DNA of 64,000 nucleotides from Calorimonas adulescens (GCF_008274215.1 NZ_VTPS01000012.1:1-64000); one strand, 5' to 3'; positions 28,903 to 39,672 are shown, counted from the first letter of the stretch. Notes: a model not told the origin generated them from the sequence alone. A program made the numbers and translations.

Positions 28903-29303
28903 TATGCCTCAACCCTGACATGAGCCTTTATGAATTCTATAGATTCAGAGGTTGGCGTACCTGGCGTAAATATCTCAGCAATACCCTGTGATTTGAGATA
29001 GGGGATATCCTCCTGCGGTATTACACCTCCACCAATAACCAGTTTGTCCCCCGCACCTCTCTCCTTCAAAAGCTGTACTACCTTGGGCAGCAGTGTATTA
29101 TGTGCACCAGATAATATACTCAGGGCAACCACATCTACATCCTCCTGAATTGCAGCCTCAACAATCTGCTCTGGAGTCTGACGCAGGCCGGTGTATATAA
29201 CCTCCATACCTGCATCCCTGAATGCCCTTGCTATGACCTTAGCACCCCTATCATGGCCGTCCAACCCTGGTTTTGCAACCAAAACCCTTATAGGCCTGTC
29301 CAT
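28902..29303 (-). CDS. Methylmalonyl-CoA mutase, cobalamin-binding small subunit
   Basis: 133 residues, a stand-alone B12 domain with the base-off DxHxxG motif (Asp15, His17, Gly20) and [14 protein letters not shown] loops. Pairs with the catalytic subunit encoded just upstream, as in the split archaeal and clostridial mutases. Confidence 0.95.
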   Translation of the reverse strand: MDRPIRVLVAKPGLDGHDRGAKVIARAFRDAGMEVIYTGLRQTPEQIVEAAIQEDVDVVALSILSGAHNTLLPKVVQLLKERGAGDKLVIGGGVIPQEDIPYLKSQGIAEIFTPGTPTSESIEFIKAHVRVEA

Positions 29304-29317
29304 GGTCTTCCCCCTCC

Positions 29318-30997
29318 TTATAATATAACTGATTCCTGATATACACCAAAGACTTCTCTTAAAACATCACATATTTCACCAAGGGTAGCATAAGACTTTA
29401 CCGCATCTATAAGGTATGGCATAATATTTTCCTCTCCTTTGGCGGCTTTTTCCACGCCGGCAAGTACTTCCTTCACCCTATTATTGTCTCTCTCTCTTCT
29501 GAGTTTGGCAAGCCTTGCCTTCTGTTTTTCTGCAACCGCCGGGTTAACCCTCAAAATGTTCTTTGGAGGTTCTTCCTCTATCTGAAATTTATTCATTCCA
29601 ACGACCACTATTTCCCCAGACTCTACAGCCTTTTGATACTCATAGGCCGCATCCTGTATCTCCCTCTGGATATATCCCTTTTCAATAGCCTTAGGCGCAC
29701 CGCCCAACTCATCAATCTTCTTTATATACTCCATAGCCTTTTTTTCTATATCATCAGTGAGAGCCTCCACATAGTATGAGCCGGCCAGTGGGTCGACTGT
29801 ATCGGCTACACCGCTCTCATAGGCTATAATCTGCTGTGTCCTTAAGGCTATCCTGACTGAATCCTCAGTAGGAAGTGACAGAGCCTCATCCCTTGAGTTG
29901 GTATGCAGCGACTGCGTGCCACCCAAGACAGCTTCTAAGGCCTGCAGGGTTACCCTTACTATATTGTTGTCAGGTTGCTGCGCAGTCAGGGTAGAACCAC
30001 CTGTCTGAGTGTGAAACCTCAGTTGCCAGGATTTTGGATTCTTTGCGTTGAATCTTTCCCTCATTATCTTGGCCCATAGTCGCCTGGCCGCTCTAAACTT
30101 AGCTACTTCCTGGAACAGGTTGTTATGGGCATTGAAGAAGAATGATAGCCGTGGAGCAAACTCGTCTACATCAAGCCCCGCCTTTATAGCTGCATCCACA
30201 TAGGCTATACCATCTGCCAGTGTAAAGGCCACCTCCTGCACTGCTGTGGCTCCAGCCTCCCTTATATGGTAACCGCTTATACTTATTGTGTTCCATTTGG
30301 GTACATTTTTCGAGCAGAATTCAAATATGTCAGTTATAAGCCTCATGGATGGGCCAGGCGGAAATATATATGTTCCTCTTGCCACGTATTCCTTCAATAT
30401 ATCATTCTGTATGGTGCCATCCAGCTTATCCATTGATACACCCTGCTTTTCTGCCACTGCTATATACATGGCTAATAATATCGCTGCAGGAGCGTTTATG
30501 GTCATAGATGTGCTTACCCTATCCAAAGGTATACCATCAAAAAGTATCTCCATATCAGCAAGAGATGATATGGCGACACCTACCCTGCCTACCTCACCTT
30601 CAGCCAAGGGATGGTCAGAGTCATATCCAATCTGCGTAGGAAGGTCAAATGCTATACTAAGTCCGGTCTGTCCTTGCGAGAGCAGGTACTTATATCGGGC
30701 ATTAGATTCTTCGGCATCACCAAAGCCAGCATACTGTCTCATTGTCCAGAATCTGCCCCTATAGAGGGTTGGCTGCACACCTCTAGTGTACGGGTATTCA
30801 CCAGGGAAGCCAAGGTCATTCATATAGTCCATGTCCTTTATGTCCTCAGGGGTGTATATCCTCTTTACCTCTATTCCTGAGTCTGTCTGAAACCTGACTT
30901 TCCTCTCGGGGAAATGGGATATGGTCTTTTGTACGAACTTTTCTTCCCATTCCTCACGGGCCTTTTTAATTTCCTTTACCTTATCCTCATCAAACAT
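29318..30997 (-). CDS. Methylmalonyl-CoA mutase, catalytic subunit
   Basis: Rearranges succinyl-CoA to (R)-methylmalonyl-CoA. 559 residues containing only the TIM-barrel part: [38 protein letters not shown] and [21 protein letters not shown] precedes the ATG. With the small subunit, epimerase and decarboxylase it makes propionyl-CoA from succinyl-CoA, or runs in reverse for propionate use. Upstream stands a broken CoA-transferase gene. Confidence 0.96.
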   Translation of the reverse strand: MFDEDKVKEIKKAREEWEEKFVQKTISHFPERKVRFQTDSGIEVKRIYTPEDIKDMDYMNDLGFPGEYPYTRGVQPTLYRGRFWTMRQYAGFGDAEESNARYKYLLSQGQTGLSIAFDLPTQIGYDSDHPLAEGEVGRVGVAISSLADMEILFDGIPLDRVSTSMTINAPAAILLAMYIAVAEKQGVSMDKLDGTIQNDILKEYVARGTYIFPPGPSMRLITDIFEFCSKNVPKWNTISISGYHIREAGATAVQEVAFTLADGIAYVDAAIKAGLDVDEFAPRLSFFFNAHNNLFQEVAKFRAARRLWAKIMRERFNAKNPKSWQLRFHTQTGGSTLTAQQPDNNIVRVTLQALEAVLGGTQSLHTNSRDEALSLPTEDSVRIALRTQQIIAYESGVADTVDPLAGSYYVEALTDDIEKKAMEYIKKIDELGGAPKAIEKGYIQREIQDAAYEYQKAVESGEIVVVGMNKFQIEEEPPKNILRVNPAVAEKQKARLAKLRRERDNNRVKEVLAGVEKAAKGEENIMPYLIDAVKSYATLGEICDVLREVFGVYQESVIL

Positions 30998-31010
30998 ATA
31001 TAAACCTCCC

Positions 31011-31446
31011 TTATTTTATTTTCATAGAACCCGTCTCTTGAAACCTTATGTGCCAGGATAGGGCTTTGTTCAGCAGCATTGGGGTGTGGACACCTCCGCC
31101 CTCTTTTAATGCTCTATTGACTACGCTGCCAGCGCCCGACTGTAAGGGTAACAGGTTTTCGGGTATACTTCCACGTTTCACCTCAGACGTCCACATTGAC
31201 TAAAGGTATAGGTTTCCTATATAGTTGGGCCTCAGGATATACATCATCCATACCTTCCAATGAAAGTGGTTGGCTCAGATTTATCTCTATCATGACCTTC
31301 TCTGCCATCTTTGCAAAAGTCGGGGAATTACTCAGCGAGGTGGATGAGACAATATTTCCCTCCTCTATTATGGCCACTGCTTCTATTATAGCAAAATCCA
31401 TCTTACCAAGAAAGCCATATCTCAACATTTGTGGTGCATGGCTCAA
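31011..31446 (-). pseudogene. Remnant of an acetyl-CoA hydrolase/succinate CoA-transferase gene
   Basis: Two short frames on the minus strand hold, in order, pieces of one family member. The first has LRYGFLGKMDFAIIEAVAI and MIEINLSQPLSLEG, ending YRKPIPLVNVD. The second, in another frame, has SEVKRGSIPENLLPLQSGAG, which in intact enzymes lies some 60-100 residues further on. The start, the middle (with a frameshift near 31190) and the end are missing. An intact gene would have supplied the CoA swap between succinate and propionyl-CoA for this operon. Confidence 0.85.
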
Positions 31447-31501
31447 ATGGATGTCGTGGTATGGCCTTTAGATGACCTGATGGTGTAAGACCATCTGAAA
31501 T

Positions 31502-31542
31502 AAAAAAAACGGCTTCCAAGGTTTTCACCCAGTGAAAGCCGT
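31502..31542 (-). terminator. Terminator downstream of the folP-like gene
   Basis: ACGGCTT/AAGCCGT arms (31536-31542 and 31509-31515) followed on the minus strand by eight T. It separates the folP-like/kinase unit from the methylmalonyl operon. A second small hairpin (GATGGT/ACCATC) follows at about 31480-31496. Confidence 0.75.
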
Positions 31543-31667
31543 ATATTTATCCACTTTATGAGATAAAATATCTTTTTATCTTAGTAGATAAATGGCAACA
31601 AGCTACCTTCTCTTTTGCAATGATATATATTTGACAATGTTATAAAATCCCTTCTCTATTACTTAAA

Positions 31668-32519
31668 TTATATCATAAAAAAATTTGCTCCCTTTGCACT
31701 TGCATATCCACACACAAAAGCAGAGTTTTTTAAACACCTAAGGTCAATCATTATTGGAAGCCCAAGCAGTTTTAATTCATCAATCATCTGCATTATTAAT
31801 TTGTCGTCTTCAGGATTTTTATTTATACCTATCCCCGGTGAAAACATAAGCCTGCTATGTTCAAGCCCAAGTTGATAGGCAACGTCCATAAGCTTTTCTA
31901 CATATCTTTTTATTTCTTTTATTACATCCTTAATATATCCCAAATCATAAACAACACACAGACTATCATTCTGTTTTACAATAGTCTCAATATCATTATG
32001 CTGAAACTCTGACGCCTTTATTATAAAAAGAGCATTATATATTTTTTCTACTGTTTCGTATGCGTCTTTCCCCAACACAATATCACAATCTTCTCCACCT
32101 ATGAAATAAGTCCTGTCACTTTCAAAAAATCTGTCTCCAATATAAAAGCTGCTTTTTCTCTGATACATAAACAGGAGCTTATTGATAGTTTTCAGTATAT
32201 CAGGTATATCAAAAAATGGCTGGGCATTAAGCTTCTTGACAAGCTTTTTGAACTGGCTCAATGTCCCCATGATAAGTATATCGGTCTTATCTATTATGCA
32301 GCTTACAGCACCTCTTGCCACAGCCACCTCTCCACCTGCAGAGAGCATCTCCTGCTTTATTATATTAGCGGCCGGGGCCTTTACTCCTTCAAAATACATA
32401 TTTATATGTAATGCCTTGGGGGCCATTATATTTATTGACACCCTGTCTGCGCCCAGCCCCTTTATAATCTCCTTAGCCTCATCTATGTCTTCTATTTTTA
32501 TTATGGTGCCATTTAGCAT
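31668..32519 (-). CDS. Dihydropteroate-synthase-like protein, probably degenerate
   Basis: 283 residues. The N-terminal third (SINIMAPKALH, IIKQEMLSAGGEVAVARGA, ILIMGTLSQFKKL) matches the extra domain that precedes DHPS in many clostridia. The C-terminal part keeps only SPGIGINKNPEDD followed by LLGLPIMIDLR, like the DPGIGF region of DHPS. The pterin-site NVTPDSF motif and the C-terminal SRK motif are missing, and the barrel is too short, so it should not make dihydropteroate. It may be a gene in decay or a repurposed protein. AAGGGG precedes the ATG. Confidence 0.65.
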   Translation of the reverse strand: MLNGTIIKIEDIDEAKEIIKGLGADRVSINIMAPKALHINMYFEGVKAPAANIIKQEMLSAGGEVAVARGAVSCIIDKTDILIMGTLSQFKKLVKKLNAQPFFDIPDILKTINKLLFMYQRKSSFYIGDRFFESDRTYFIGGEDCDIVLGKDAYETVEKIYNALFIIKASEFQHNDIETIVKQNDSLCVVYDLGYIKDVIKEIKRYVEKLMDVAYQLGLEHSRLMFSPGIGINKNPEDDKLIMQMIDELKLLGLPIMIDLRCLKNSAFVCGYASAKGANFFMI

Positions 32520-32531
32520 TTGACATCCCCT

Positions 32532-33539
32532 TCAATCCTCCGGAGGCAGTAACACGGTAAATATACTCCCCCTGCCTACCTTGCTTCTCACCCGTATCTT
32601 GCAGTTATATTTCCTGAGCAAGGCGTCGGTTATGGCCAGGCCATATCCCGTACCTCTTGCCTTTGTTGTGAAATTTGGCAAAAATATCTTGTCTTTAATA
32701 TCCTTAGGAATGCCACACCCGTTGTCAGCAATCCTGATGCGGATCATTCCGTTTGTGAGTTCATCAGTGTAAATATATATAATACCGGTTTTGTTCATAG
32801 CTTCTATAGCATTCTGAAGAAGGTTAAGGCAAACTCGCTGCAACACTCCAGGATCAATCATAGCCTTCTTGATATCCTTAAAACATGTTTTTATAATATG
32901 CTCCCCATTTAATATAATAGTAAGTTTTTTGGTAAGATTTGTAAGTATATCGACGACATCAGCCCATCTGATATCATCCCCTGAGAACCTATTAATCCGC
33001 ATAAAACCATTTGTAAGATTTACGGCCTTTTCCACCTCTTCCATCATGAGGTCCACGTACTCGCCTTCTCCAGTATATCTTGCCCTAAAAAGCTGAAAAA
33101 ATCCTTTGATTATCGTCAGAGAGTTTTTAATCTCGTGGGCAAGGGTATTCGCATATAGTCCCTTTACATTCAATTCCTCAATCTCCTGCATCCTCTCCAG
33201 GTTGATATTAAAAAACTCTGTACTCACAAATACAAACACATATTCACTATTAAAGGAATTATCAAGTGAGACACGTATCACCAAAAATCTCCTATCCCTG
33301 TATTCTTTATACTTAAATTGGAAGTCGTCTTTCATTAAGTCAGAGTCAGACAGCAAAAATTCTTCGATCTTGCACTTTAAACTGTCTTCTGCAGGGTCTA
33401 AATCAAACAGTTTATACAAATTGCAGGAGAAGCGTACAAATTTGCTCTCTGCATTATATATTACGTATCCTGTGTTATCGTAAAAGTGGGACACATAGAG
33501 CAGGTCCACATCATTCTTACCCAAAACTTGCACCACCAT
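32532..33539 (-). CDS. Orphan sensor histidine kinase (sporulation-kinase type)
   Basis: About 335 residues. An N-terminal PAS-like region (YVIYNAESKFVRFS) without membrane spans suggests a cytoplasmic sensor. H-box LAHEIKNSLTIIKGF, N-box NLLQNAIEAMN, G-boxes DNGCGIP and GTGYGLAI. No response regulator is adjacent. Cytoplasmic PAS kinases of this shape phosphorylate Spo0F/Spo0A in spore formers (inference). Start uncertain; 33539 lies eight bases after the thioesterase stop, a GTG at 33566 overlaps that gene. Confidence 0.85.
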   Translation of the reverse strand: MVVQVLGKNDVDLLYVSHFYDNTGYVIYNAESKFVRFSCNLYKLFDLDPAEDSLKCKIEEFLLSDSDLMKDDFQFKYKEYRDRRFLVIRVSLDNSFNSEYVFVFVSTEFFNINLERMQEIEELNVKGLYANTLAHEIKNSLTIIKGFFQLFRARYTGEGEYVDLMMEEVEKAVNLTNGFMRINRFSGDDIRWADVVDILTNLTKKLTIILNGEHIIKTCFKDIKKAMIDPGVLQRVCLNLLQNAIEAMNKTGIIYIYTDELTNGMIRIRIADNGCGIPKDIKDKIFLPNFTTKARGTGYGLAITDALLRKYNCKIRVRSKVGRGSIFTVLLPPED

Positions 33540-33546
33540 TCTATCA

Positions 33547-33945
33547 TTACAATTTTTTAGCTTCACACCTTTCGAGAAATGTTTTTAGTTCTACAATAAA
33601 CCTCTCATGGATACCTTTTGCAATAAGTTCTTTTTCATCATAGGCCTCAACTGTAAAGACCAGCCTATGCCCACTGAACTCTTCAAGTACTGCATTCACC
33701 CTTACCCTCATACCTACAGGGGTAGCCTTTAAATGCTGAATATCTATCTTTGTACCAACAGTCACATATCCTACTGGTAGATGCATGTCCACCGCAGCCA
33801 TCGCTGCATTTTCCATCAGGGCAACTACACGAGGTGTAGCTAACACCTTCACAGCCCCGCTGCCATAGTTGTCTGCAGTGTCCTTATCAGTAACCAATGT
33901 TTCAATTGTACCTTCAAGTCCTGTTTTTATGTTATTTAAATCCAC
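33547..33945 (-). CDS. Hotdog-fold thioesterase (FlK-like)
   Basis: About 132 residues. Features of the fluoroacetyl-CoA-thioesterase-like family: TVTDKDTADNYGSG-like segment, LATPRVVALMENAAM and VGYVTVGTKIDIQHLKATP. It probably hydrolyses an acyl-CoA; the true substrate is unknown. The GTG at 33945 lies five bases after AGGAGGG, and a longer frame would include that site. Confidence 0.85.
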   Translation of the reverse strand: MDLNNIKTGLEGTIETLVTDKDTADNYGSGAVKVLATPRVVALMENAAMAAVDMHLPVGYVTVGTKIDIQHLKATPVGMRVRVNAVLEEFSGHRLVFTVEAYDEKELIAKGIHERFIVELKTFLERCEAKKL

Positions 33946-34040
33946 TTTATCCCTCCTCACACATTTCTATTATATAACAAAATTTATTTATGGTATATAC
34001 AAATATTACGCAGTATTGTATTAACACAATTTCATAAAAG

Positions 34041-34071
34041 AATAAAATAAAAAACAGGGTCTCATACCCTG
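34041..34071 (-). terminator. Terminator after ftsH
   Basis: CAGGGT/ACCCTG arms (34066-34071 and 34055-34060), five-base loop, then TTTTTTATTTTATT on the minus strand, directly after the ftsH stop. Confidence 0.85.
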
Positions 34072-34073
34072 CC

Positions 34074-35873
34074 CTATGCACTGGCAAACAGCTCTTCAAA
34101 CTCATCTTTATTCAGTTTTTCTCTTTCAATTAATGCCCTGGCAACTGAGTGCAGTTTATTTATATTATCCTTTAACAGAGTTTCAGCTTTTTTGTAGCAC
34201 TCTTCAATTATTCTTCTTATTTCCCTATCTATAGAGGCAGCAACCTCTTCACTGTAGTTGCGCTGCCTGCCAAAGTCCTTGCCAATAAATACTTCATCTT
34301 TCTCTGAGCCATAGACCATCGGGCCCAGGTTCTCACTCATGCCATATTCTGTGACCATCTTCCTGACAAGAGACGTAGCCCGCTCCAGGTCATTCTCAGC
34401 TCCTGTAGATATGTCATGCAGGACAATGTTCTCTGCCACTCTTCCACCCAACAGGTGTATTACCTCATCAATCATCTCAGATTTTGACATGAAATACTTG
34501 TCCTCTTCTGGTAGTATCATGGTGTATCCACCAGCCCTGCCTCTTGGTATTATAGATACCTCATGAACCGGTGCCGTATTGGGAAGGAGTTTTGCAAGAA
34601 CTGCGTGTCCAGCCTCATGATATGCAACCAGCCTCTTATCCTTTTCACTCATCACCCTGCTCTTTTTCTCAGGTCCTGCTATAACCCTGGTCATTGCCTC
34701 TTCAAGTTCTTCCATGCCAATGGCTTTTTTGCCCCGTCTGGCCGCCAAAAGAGCGCCCTCATTCATCATATTCTCCAAATCTGCACCAGTAAAACCGGGT
34801 GTCATTCGTGCCAACGTCCCAAAGTCTACCTCAGGAACAATTGGTTTGCCTCTTGCATGAACCTTCAGTATCTGTTCCCTTCCCTTCACATCTGGAAGGC
34901 CAACAACTATCTGCCTGTCAAAGCGGCCTGGCCTCAAGAGTGCCGGGTCCAGTATGTCAGGCCTGTTAGTCGCCGCAATAACTATGATACCCTCATTGGT
35001 AGTAAAACCGTCCATCTCCACAAGCAGCTGGTTTAATGTCTGTTCTCTCTCATCATGGCCGCCGCCAAGTCCTGCACCTCTATGCCTGCCAACAGCATCT
35101 ATTTCATCAATAAAGACGATACATGGAGAGTTCTTCTTGGCTTGGTCAAAAAGGTCTCTTACCCTGGCAGCGCCAACACCTACAAACATTTCCACAAAGT
35201 CAGAACCGCTTATGCTAAAAAACGGTACCCCGGCTTCTCCGGCCACAGCCTTTGCCAGTAGAGTCTTACCCGTGCCTGGGGGACCTACAAGCAGTACACC
35301 TTTGGGTATCCTTGCCCCCAGTTCCATAAATCTGCGTGGCTGTTTTAAAAACTCCACAACCTCCTGAAGCTCCGCCTTCTCCTCATCAGCACCGGCCACG
35401 TCGTCAAAGGTTACCCTTTTCGTCTGGTCCGTCTGCATCCTGGCCCTGCTCTTACCAAAAGACATCACTCTGCTGCCTCCACCTTGAGACTGCTGCATAA
35501 TAAGAAACCAGAAGACAACAAATATCACAATCATAAATATTGTTGGGAGCATCTGAATCCACCATGGCGGATTTGTATTCTTGGGTTCAACATATTTTAT
35601 CTGACCGCTGACAATATAGGGCTGTATAAACTGATCAAAGCTCTCTTCATTTATTATATTTGACTGAAAAGAAGTACCATTTTTAAGTTCGCCACTGACC
35701 ATATTACCCGATATGGTTATACTGCTTACATTATTGCTGTTTATCTCTCTTATGAGACGAGCATAATCAAAGTTTTCAACCTGTGAAGTCTGCATACCGT
35801 ACATGCTGACTATAGCGTATATGGCAATGATAATCAATATATAAAAACTTACATCCCTAAAAATTTTATTCAA
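34074..35873 (-). CDS. ftsH: ATP-dependent zinc metalloprotease FtsH
   Basis: Membrane-bound AAA+ protease for quality control and sporulation control. About 599 residues: an N-terminal span, an external domain, a second span ([15 protein letters not shown]), then Walker A GPPGTGKT near residue 190, Walker [13 protein letters not shown] region [19 protein letters not shown], and zinc site HEAGH. TTG start preferred: GGAGG lies seven bases upstream and the protein then begins MNKIFRD, like other FtsH. The ATG six bases earlier is too close to the ribosome site. Confidence 0.96.
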   Translation of the reverse strand: MNKIFRDVSFYILIIIAIYAIVSMYGMQTSQVENFDYARLIREINSNNVSSITISGNMVSGELKNGTSFQSNIINEESFDQFIQPYIVSGQIKYVEPKNTNPPWWIQMLPTIFMIVIFVVFWFLIMQQSQGGGSRVMSFGKSRARMQTDQTKRVTFDDVAGADEEKAELQEVVEFLKQPRRFMELGARIPKGVLLVGPPGTGKTLLAKAVAGEAGVPFFSISGSDFVEMFVGVGAARVRDLFDQAKKNSPCIVFIDEIDAVGRHRGAGLGGGHDEREQTLNQLLVEMDGFTTNEGIIVIAATNRPDILDPALLRPGRFDRQIVVGLPDVKGREQILKVHARGKPIVPEVDFGTLARMTPGFTGADLENMMNEGALLAARRGKKAIGMEELEEAMTRVIAGPEKKSRVMSEKDKRLVAYHEAGHAVLAKLLPNTAPVHEVSIIPRGRAGGYTMILPEEDKYFMSKSEMIDEVIHLLGGRVAENIVLHDISTGAENDLERATSLVRKMVTEYGMSENLGPMVYGSEKDEVFIGKDFGRQRNYSEEVAASIDREIRRIIEECYKKAETLLKDNINKLHSVARALIEREKLNKDEFEELFASA

Positions 35874-36026
35874 AATCATGCCTCCTTTAAAAACCAAACT
35901 TATGGCACAACAATTAATTTTAGCACATTTAATATTAAAAAACAATAAAGCTGATTTTATTTGTCTATTCAAAGGCTGTCTTATAATATTACCTCGGTAT
36001 CAGTTGATTTAACCTTAGAGCAAAGG

Positions 36027-36566
36027 TTAAAACTTATAGACCTCAGGTTTTAATATCCCAATATAAGGCAGATTTCTGTATTTTTCAGCAAAATCCAGTC
36101 CATAGCCAACAACAAAAAGGTCATCTATAACAAAACCGGTATAATCTACCGGTACCTCCACCCTTCTCTTCTTTGGCTTGTCCAGTAGGCTGCATATACC
36201 CAAGCTGGCAGGCTTCCTATCCAGCAATACCTTTCTCAGGTAGCTCAAAGTAAGGCCACTATCGATTACATCCTCTACAATAAGTATATCCTTCCCCTCA
36301 ATACTGTAGTCCAAGTCTTTTATAATCCTTACCACTCCTGAAGATGTGGTTGACAGCCCATAACTTGACACTGCCATGAAATCCATTGATAATGGAAGCT
36401 CTATCGCTCTGGAGAGGTCTGCCAAGAACATCATAGCCCCCTTCAGTATGCAGAGCAGCATTAGATTTTTTCCCTTATAATCCCTGGTAATCTTCTGGCC
36501 AAGTTCACTCACCTTAGCCTTAATTTCATCTTCAGTTATTAATATTTTTTCTATATCCTCATGCAC
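36027..36566 (-). CDS. hpt: Hypoxanthine phosphoribosyltransferase
   Basis: Purine salvage from hypoxanthine or guanine plus PRPP. 179 residues; PRPP loop DILIVEDVIDSGLTLSYL and flexible-loop MAVSSYG are seen, with the C-terminal FVVGYGLDFAEKYRNLPYIG. GTG start behind AAAGGTG. Conserved order tilS-hpt-ftsH. Confidence 0.95.
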   Translation of the reverse strand: MHEDIEKILITEDEIKAKVSELGQKITRDYKGKNLMLLCILKGAMMFLADLSRAIELPLSMDFMAVSSYGLSTTSSGVVRIIKDLDYSIEGKDILIVEDVIDSGLTLSYLRKVLLDRKPASLGICSLLDKPKKRRVEVPVDYTGFVIDDLFVVGYGLDFAEKYRNLPYIGILKPEVYKF

Positions 36567-36630
36567 TGTAGCTCACACCTTTCTCGGCTGTTTTAGTATA
36601 CTAAGTCTGTTATAGCAAACAGATACATCC

Positions 36631-38019
36631 TTAGCCCGCCCTTATATCATTACTAAACACTATCCTCAGGACATTTTTTGTCTCTCTATCCACTTTATAT
36701 CTCTCACTTAGCCTCACCCCTGCTGCCCATACCACCTCGTCCCCATCAACAATAAGGGGGATATGGTCTCTCTTTTCCTTGGGTATCTTATTGTCAATGA
36801 AAAGCTCCTTCAGTTTTTTTGTACCTGTCATACCCAGCGGTGCTATCCTGTCTCCCGGCCTCCTGTTGCGCACGGCCAGGCCATTTTTGACCTTGTCAAA
36901 GTCAATATAGGCAGTGAGACGATTGTGTTCGAACTCAACCTCATCCCTTACCAGAAGCTCGGTCTTCAATACTGTACCAATCTCAGGGATAAAGACCTCT
37001 CGGCCGGGCTCTATCTCATAATAAAACATGCCAACCTTTTCTGTCGAACTGTTTCTGAATATTATTTTACCATAGCTGACCTCAACAACCAAACCATCAG
37101 GAAGATCCACACTGCTACCAGTTTGACATTTTAAAGCCAGCTTTACCACATCCTCAACATTTTTTAACCCTAGATTAAGATAATTACCCTTTACAAGCTT
37201 AACAGCATACCTGATAACCCTGTTTCTTATTGAAATCGGTAATCTCAAAAGATTTTGTATTTCTACAGTCACCCTGCCATCCTCATAATTTACAAAATCA
37301 TTTAAAAACTTGAGCACAATATCCTCAAAAAATTCCTCATCCTCGCGAAGCAGGGTAGCCGTCCTTGCAATAGAGTCTACCACATCAGGGTTAATCTCCT
37401 CCATAGCTGGCAAAATTCTCAATCTGACCCTGTTCCTGTCGTACACAGCCTCATAATTTGTGGCATCAATCCTCGGCTCAATACCTTGCAATGAGAGATA
37501 TTCTTCAATCTCACTTCTGCTAACCTCTATAAGCGGCCTTATAATCTTACCATTTACAGGCCTTATTCCCACAAGTCCAGTGGTACCGCTCCCCCTTATC
37601 AAATGCAGGAGAAATGTCTCCGCCAAGTCATTCTTATTATGGGCTACAGCAATTCTGTTTGCCTGTTTCTTTAAAGCTATCTCATTAAAAAACTCATATC
37701 TTACATTTCTTCCAACCAGCTCAGAGGAAAGGCCTGTCTTTTTAACAATCTCTGGCACATTGACCCTGCGCACAAAAAATGGCAGACCCAGGGTGCCGGC
37801 AATTTTCTCCACAAAAATGGCATCCTCATCCGCCTCAGTCCCCCTTATGCCATGATTAACATGAGCAACATACAGATTTAAGTCGAATGTCTCTTTAAGA
37901 CTGTACAGGATGTATAAAAGGCAAAGTGAGTCAGGACCACCTGAGACTCCCACTACAACTCCATCACCTTTTTCCAGCATATTATATTTTTTTATGGTGG
38001 CGATTACCTTGTCTTCCAT
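36631..38019 (-). CDS. tilS: tRNA(Ile)-lysidine synthetase
   Basis: Modifies C34 of tRNA-Ile(CAU) to lysidine. 462 residues: PP-loop SGGPDS at 26-31, VAHVNHGIRG, then a C-terminal TilS domain with RNRRPGDRIAPLGM and KKLKELFIDNKIPKEKRD. Same operon as the kinase upstream and hpt downstream. Confidence 0.96.
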   Translation of the reverse strand: MEDKVIATIKKYNMLEKGDGVVVGVSGGPDSLCLLYILYSLKETFDLNLYVAHVNHGIRGTEADEDAIFVEKIAGTLGLPFFVRRVNVPEIVKKTGLSSELVGRNVRYEFFNEIALKKQANRIAVAHNKNDLAETFLLHLIRGSGTTGLVGIRPVNGKIIRPLIEVSRSEIEEYLSLQGIEPRIDATNYEAVYDRNRVRLRILPAMEEINPDVVDSIARTATLLREDEEFFEDIVLKFLNDFVNYEDGRVTVEIQNLLRLPISIRNRVIRYAVKLVKGNYLNLGLKNVEDVVKLALKCQTGSSVDLPDGLVVEVSYGKIIFRNSSTEKVGMFYYEIEPGREVFIPEIGTVLKTELLVRDEVEFEHNRLTAYIDFDKVKNGLAVRNRRPGDRIAPLGMTGTKKLKELFIDNKIPKEKRDHIPLIVDGDEVVWAAGVRLSERYKVDRETKNVLRIVFSNDIRAG

Positions 38020-38031
38020 AAAAGTCAGCCC

Positions 38032-38898
38032 TCATAACACATATAATATTACACACACAAGAAAAATCAAGCTTGCCACTAAAATGATATTAATATAAAG
38101 GTCAAGGCAGTCTGCCTGAGCAACCTCAGCCAAGCCACACAGCATTGTAAGTCTTTCCCTTGTTTCGGCCAGGCCAGCATGGCCTTTAAAAACATCACTC
38201 ATAATACCATACAGTCTTGATGGGATAATACCAGATAACTTCCTCAAAATCAGGTCAATACCCCGCCTGTTAAATGAATACATATGAACCGGTATTAGAA
38301 GATTTGCTATAAACATCATTATCTCAAAAGCTGCATACCCATCGTCAGCCCGTCTGACGCCACAATCCCAGAATGCCCTGTCATAGACAGAAGTATATTC
38401 TCTCACCATACCACCAACCTCAGAAAGGCTTCCAAGGTCTATAAGGCGTAAAATACCATTTTTAGTGTCCAGCATCAGGTTTTCAGGCTTTAAGTCTGTA
38501 TATACATACCCCATCTTGAAAAACTCAGTAAAAATCTCTGCTATAAGGACGGCTATGCTGATTACAGTCCTTAAATCCAGCTTCCTTAATCTTATTATCT
38601 CAGCCAGGTTTTGCCCCTCTATATATTCTAATATTATATAGTGTTGTCTCTCATTATTCAATATAAAATCATCGATTTCATATGCTTCAGGCAAAAATTT
38701 TTTGTTTGTATTTTTAATAAATCTGTATTCCCGTGTAAGGCTTATTACATCGCTGCTGGCCTTAAGACAGTATTTCTTTTTATCCTTTAAAACAAGATAG
38801 GCAGCACCTATACCTCCCCTGCCAAGCGGTTTTATTATGGTATATGTGCTGCCACTCCAGAGCCCCGTTATCTTCTGTCCCGACCTCATAATTTCCAT
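38032..38898 (-). CDS. Membrane-anchored Ser/Thr protein kinase-like protein
   Basis: 288 residues. Kinase fold with a glycine loop (GRGGIG at 26-31), the ATP lysine (Lys46), a catalytic loop YTDLKPENLM near 135 in place of HRD, and DLGS in place of DFG. A single C-terminal membrane span (IILVASLIFLVCVILYV) anchors it with the kinase in the cytoplasm. The HRD-to-YTD change is unusual but the Asp, Lys and Asn are kept. It is six bases after the VWA gene, and both follow spoIIE. Confidence 0.85.
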   Translation of the reverse strand: MEIMRSGQKITGLWSGSTYTIIKPLGRGGIGAAYLVLKDKKKYCLKASSDVISLTREYRFIKNTNKKFLPEAYEIDDFILNNERQHYIILEYIEGQNLAEIIRLRKLDLRTVISIAVLIAEIFTEFFKMGYVYTDLKPENLMLDTKNGILRLIDLGSLSEVGGMVREYTSVYDRAFWDCGVRRADDGYAAFEIMMFIANLLIPVHMYSFNRRGIDLILRKLSGIIPSRLYGIMSDVFKGHAGLAETRERLTMLCGLAEVAQADCLDLYINIILVASLIFLVCVILYVL

Positions 38899-38904
38899 GA
38901 CTGC

Positions 38905-39606
38905 CTACACCAAACTCTCATAGGCCAGCGGTTTATCCTTAATAAGTTCTGCTGCAAACTCAATGGCTGAGGCAGTAGGTGTACCTCCACCTGTCACTAC
39001 CTCCATTACAATACTCTCCAGTTCGTCAATATCACTGGTAAAACCTTTCAACAGGTATGCCCCGTTTCTTTCTGATGGATAGCATATCACAGCAATCTGG
39101 GTCTCACCCTTCCTGGCTCCCAGTGACTTCAACAATTCTATAACTCCCCTTTTAGCTTCATCAATCTTATCTGCCATGCTTCCACTGGCGTCGATGACCA
39201 CGGCCACCTTGAGATTTGTCTCATCGGTGAGCCTGTTAATAAAGTCCACCACCTGAAATCTAAGTTCAGGATGTATCTCGTCTATGCCTTTTTTTAAGAC
39301 CTCCTTAAGTTCTCTGTCAACCACCTCGGTCAGGGTACCGGCAACAGACCTCATAGTGGCAGAGGTAAGGGTTTTCCCCAATTCGCTTATCCTTATGAGG
39401 TCATGCACTCCTCCACCTGCCCTTGCAATGCCCTTAATCTCTTTTAATGCCCTGTTGCTGCAGACGTTATCATCCACAACCCCTATGGCATTTATTATTA
39501 TCCCGTCCTTATGGACGTTTCCGGCAACTATACAGGGGTCCGGTCCAATATTGGAACACCCGTCTGTCACTATATTTATCAGTCTCATCGTCATGTTAGC
39601 AGACAT
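38905..39606 (-). CDS. von Willebrand factor A domain protein
   Basis: 233 residues. A MIDAS motif (DASGS near 143-147, preceded by KVAVVI) and GGGTPTASAI in the C-terminal part show a metal-binding VWA fold. No signal peptide, so probably cytoplasmic. AAGGAGG precedes the ATG. Found between spoIIE and the kinase, a pairing known in other clostridia, where its function is untested. Confidence 0.85.
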   Translation of the reverse strand: MSANMTMRLINIVTDGCSNIGPDPCIVAGNVHKDGIIINAIGVVDDNVCSNRALKEIKGIARAGGGVHDLIRISELGKTLTSATMRSVAGTLTEVVDRELKEVLKKGIDEIHPELRFQVVDFINRLTDETNLKVAVVIDASGSMADKIDEAKRGVIELLKSLGARKGETQIAVICYPSERNGAYLLKGFTSDIDELESIVMEVVTGGGTPTASAIEFAAELIKDKPLAYESLV

Positions 39607-39672
39607 AAAGATTCCTCCTTAATTTATGGTTTTATATCATTCATTATTTCCATAATAAGGAGGAAATATTCA

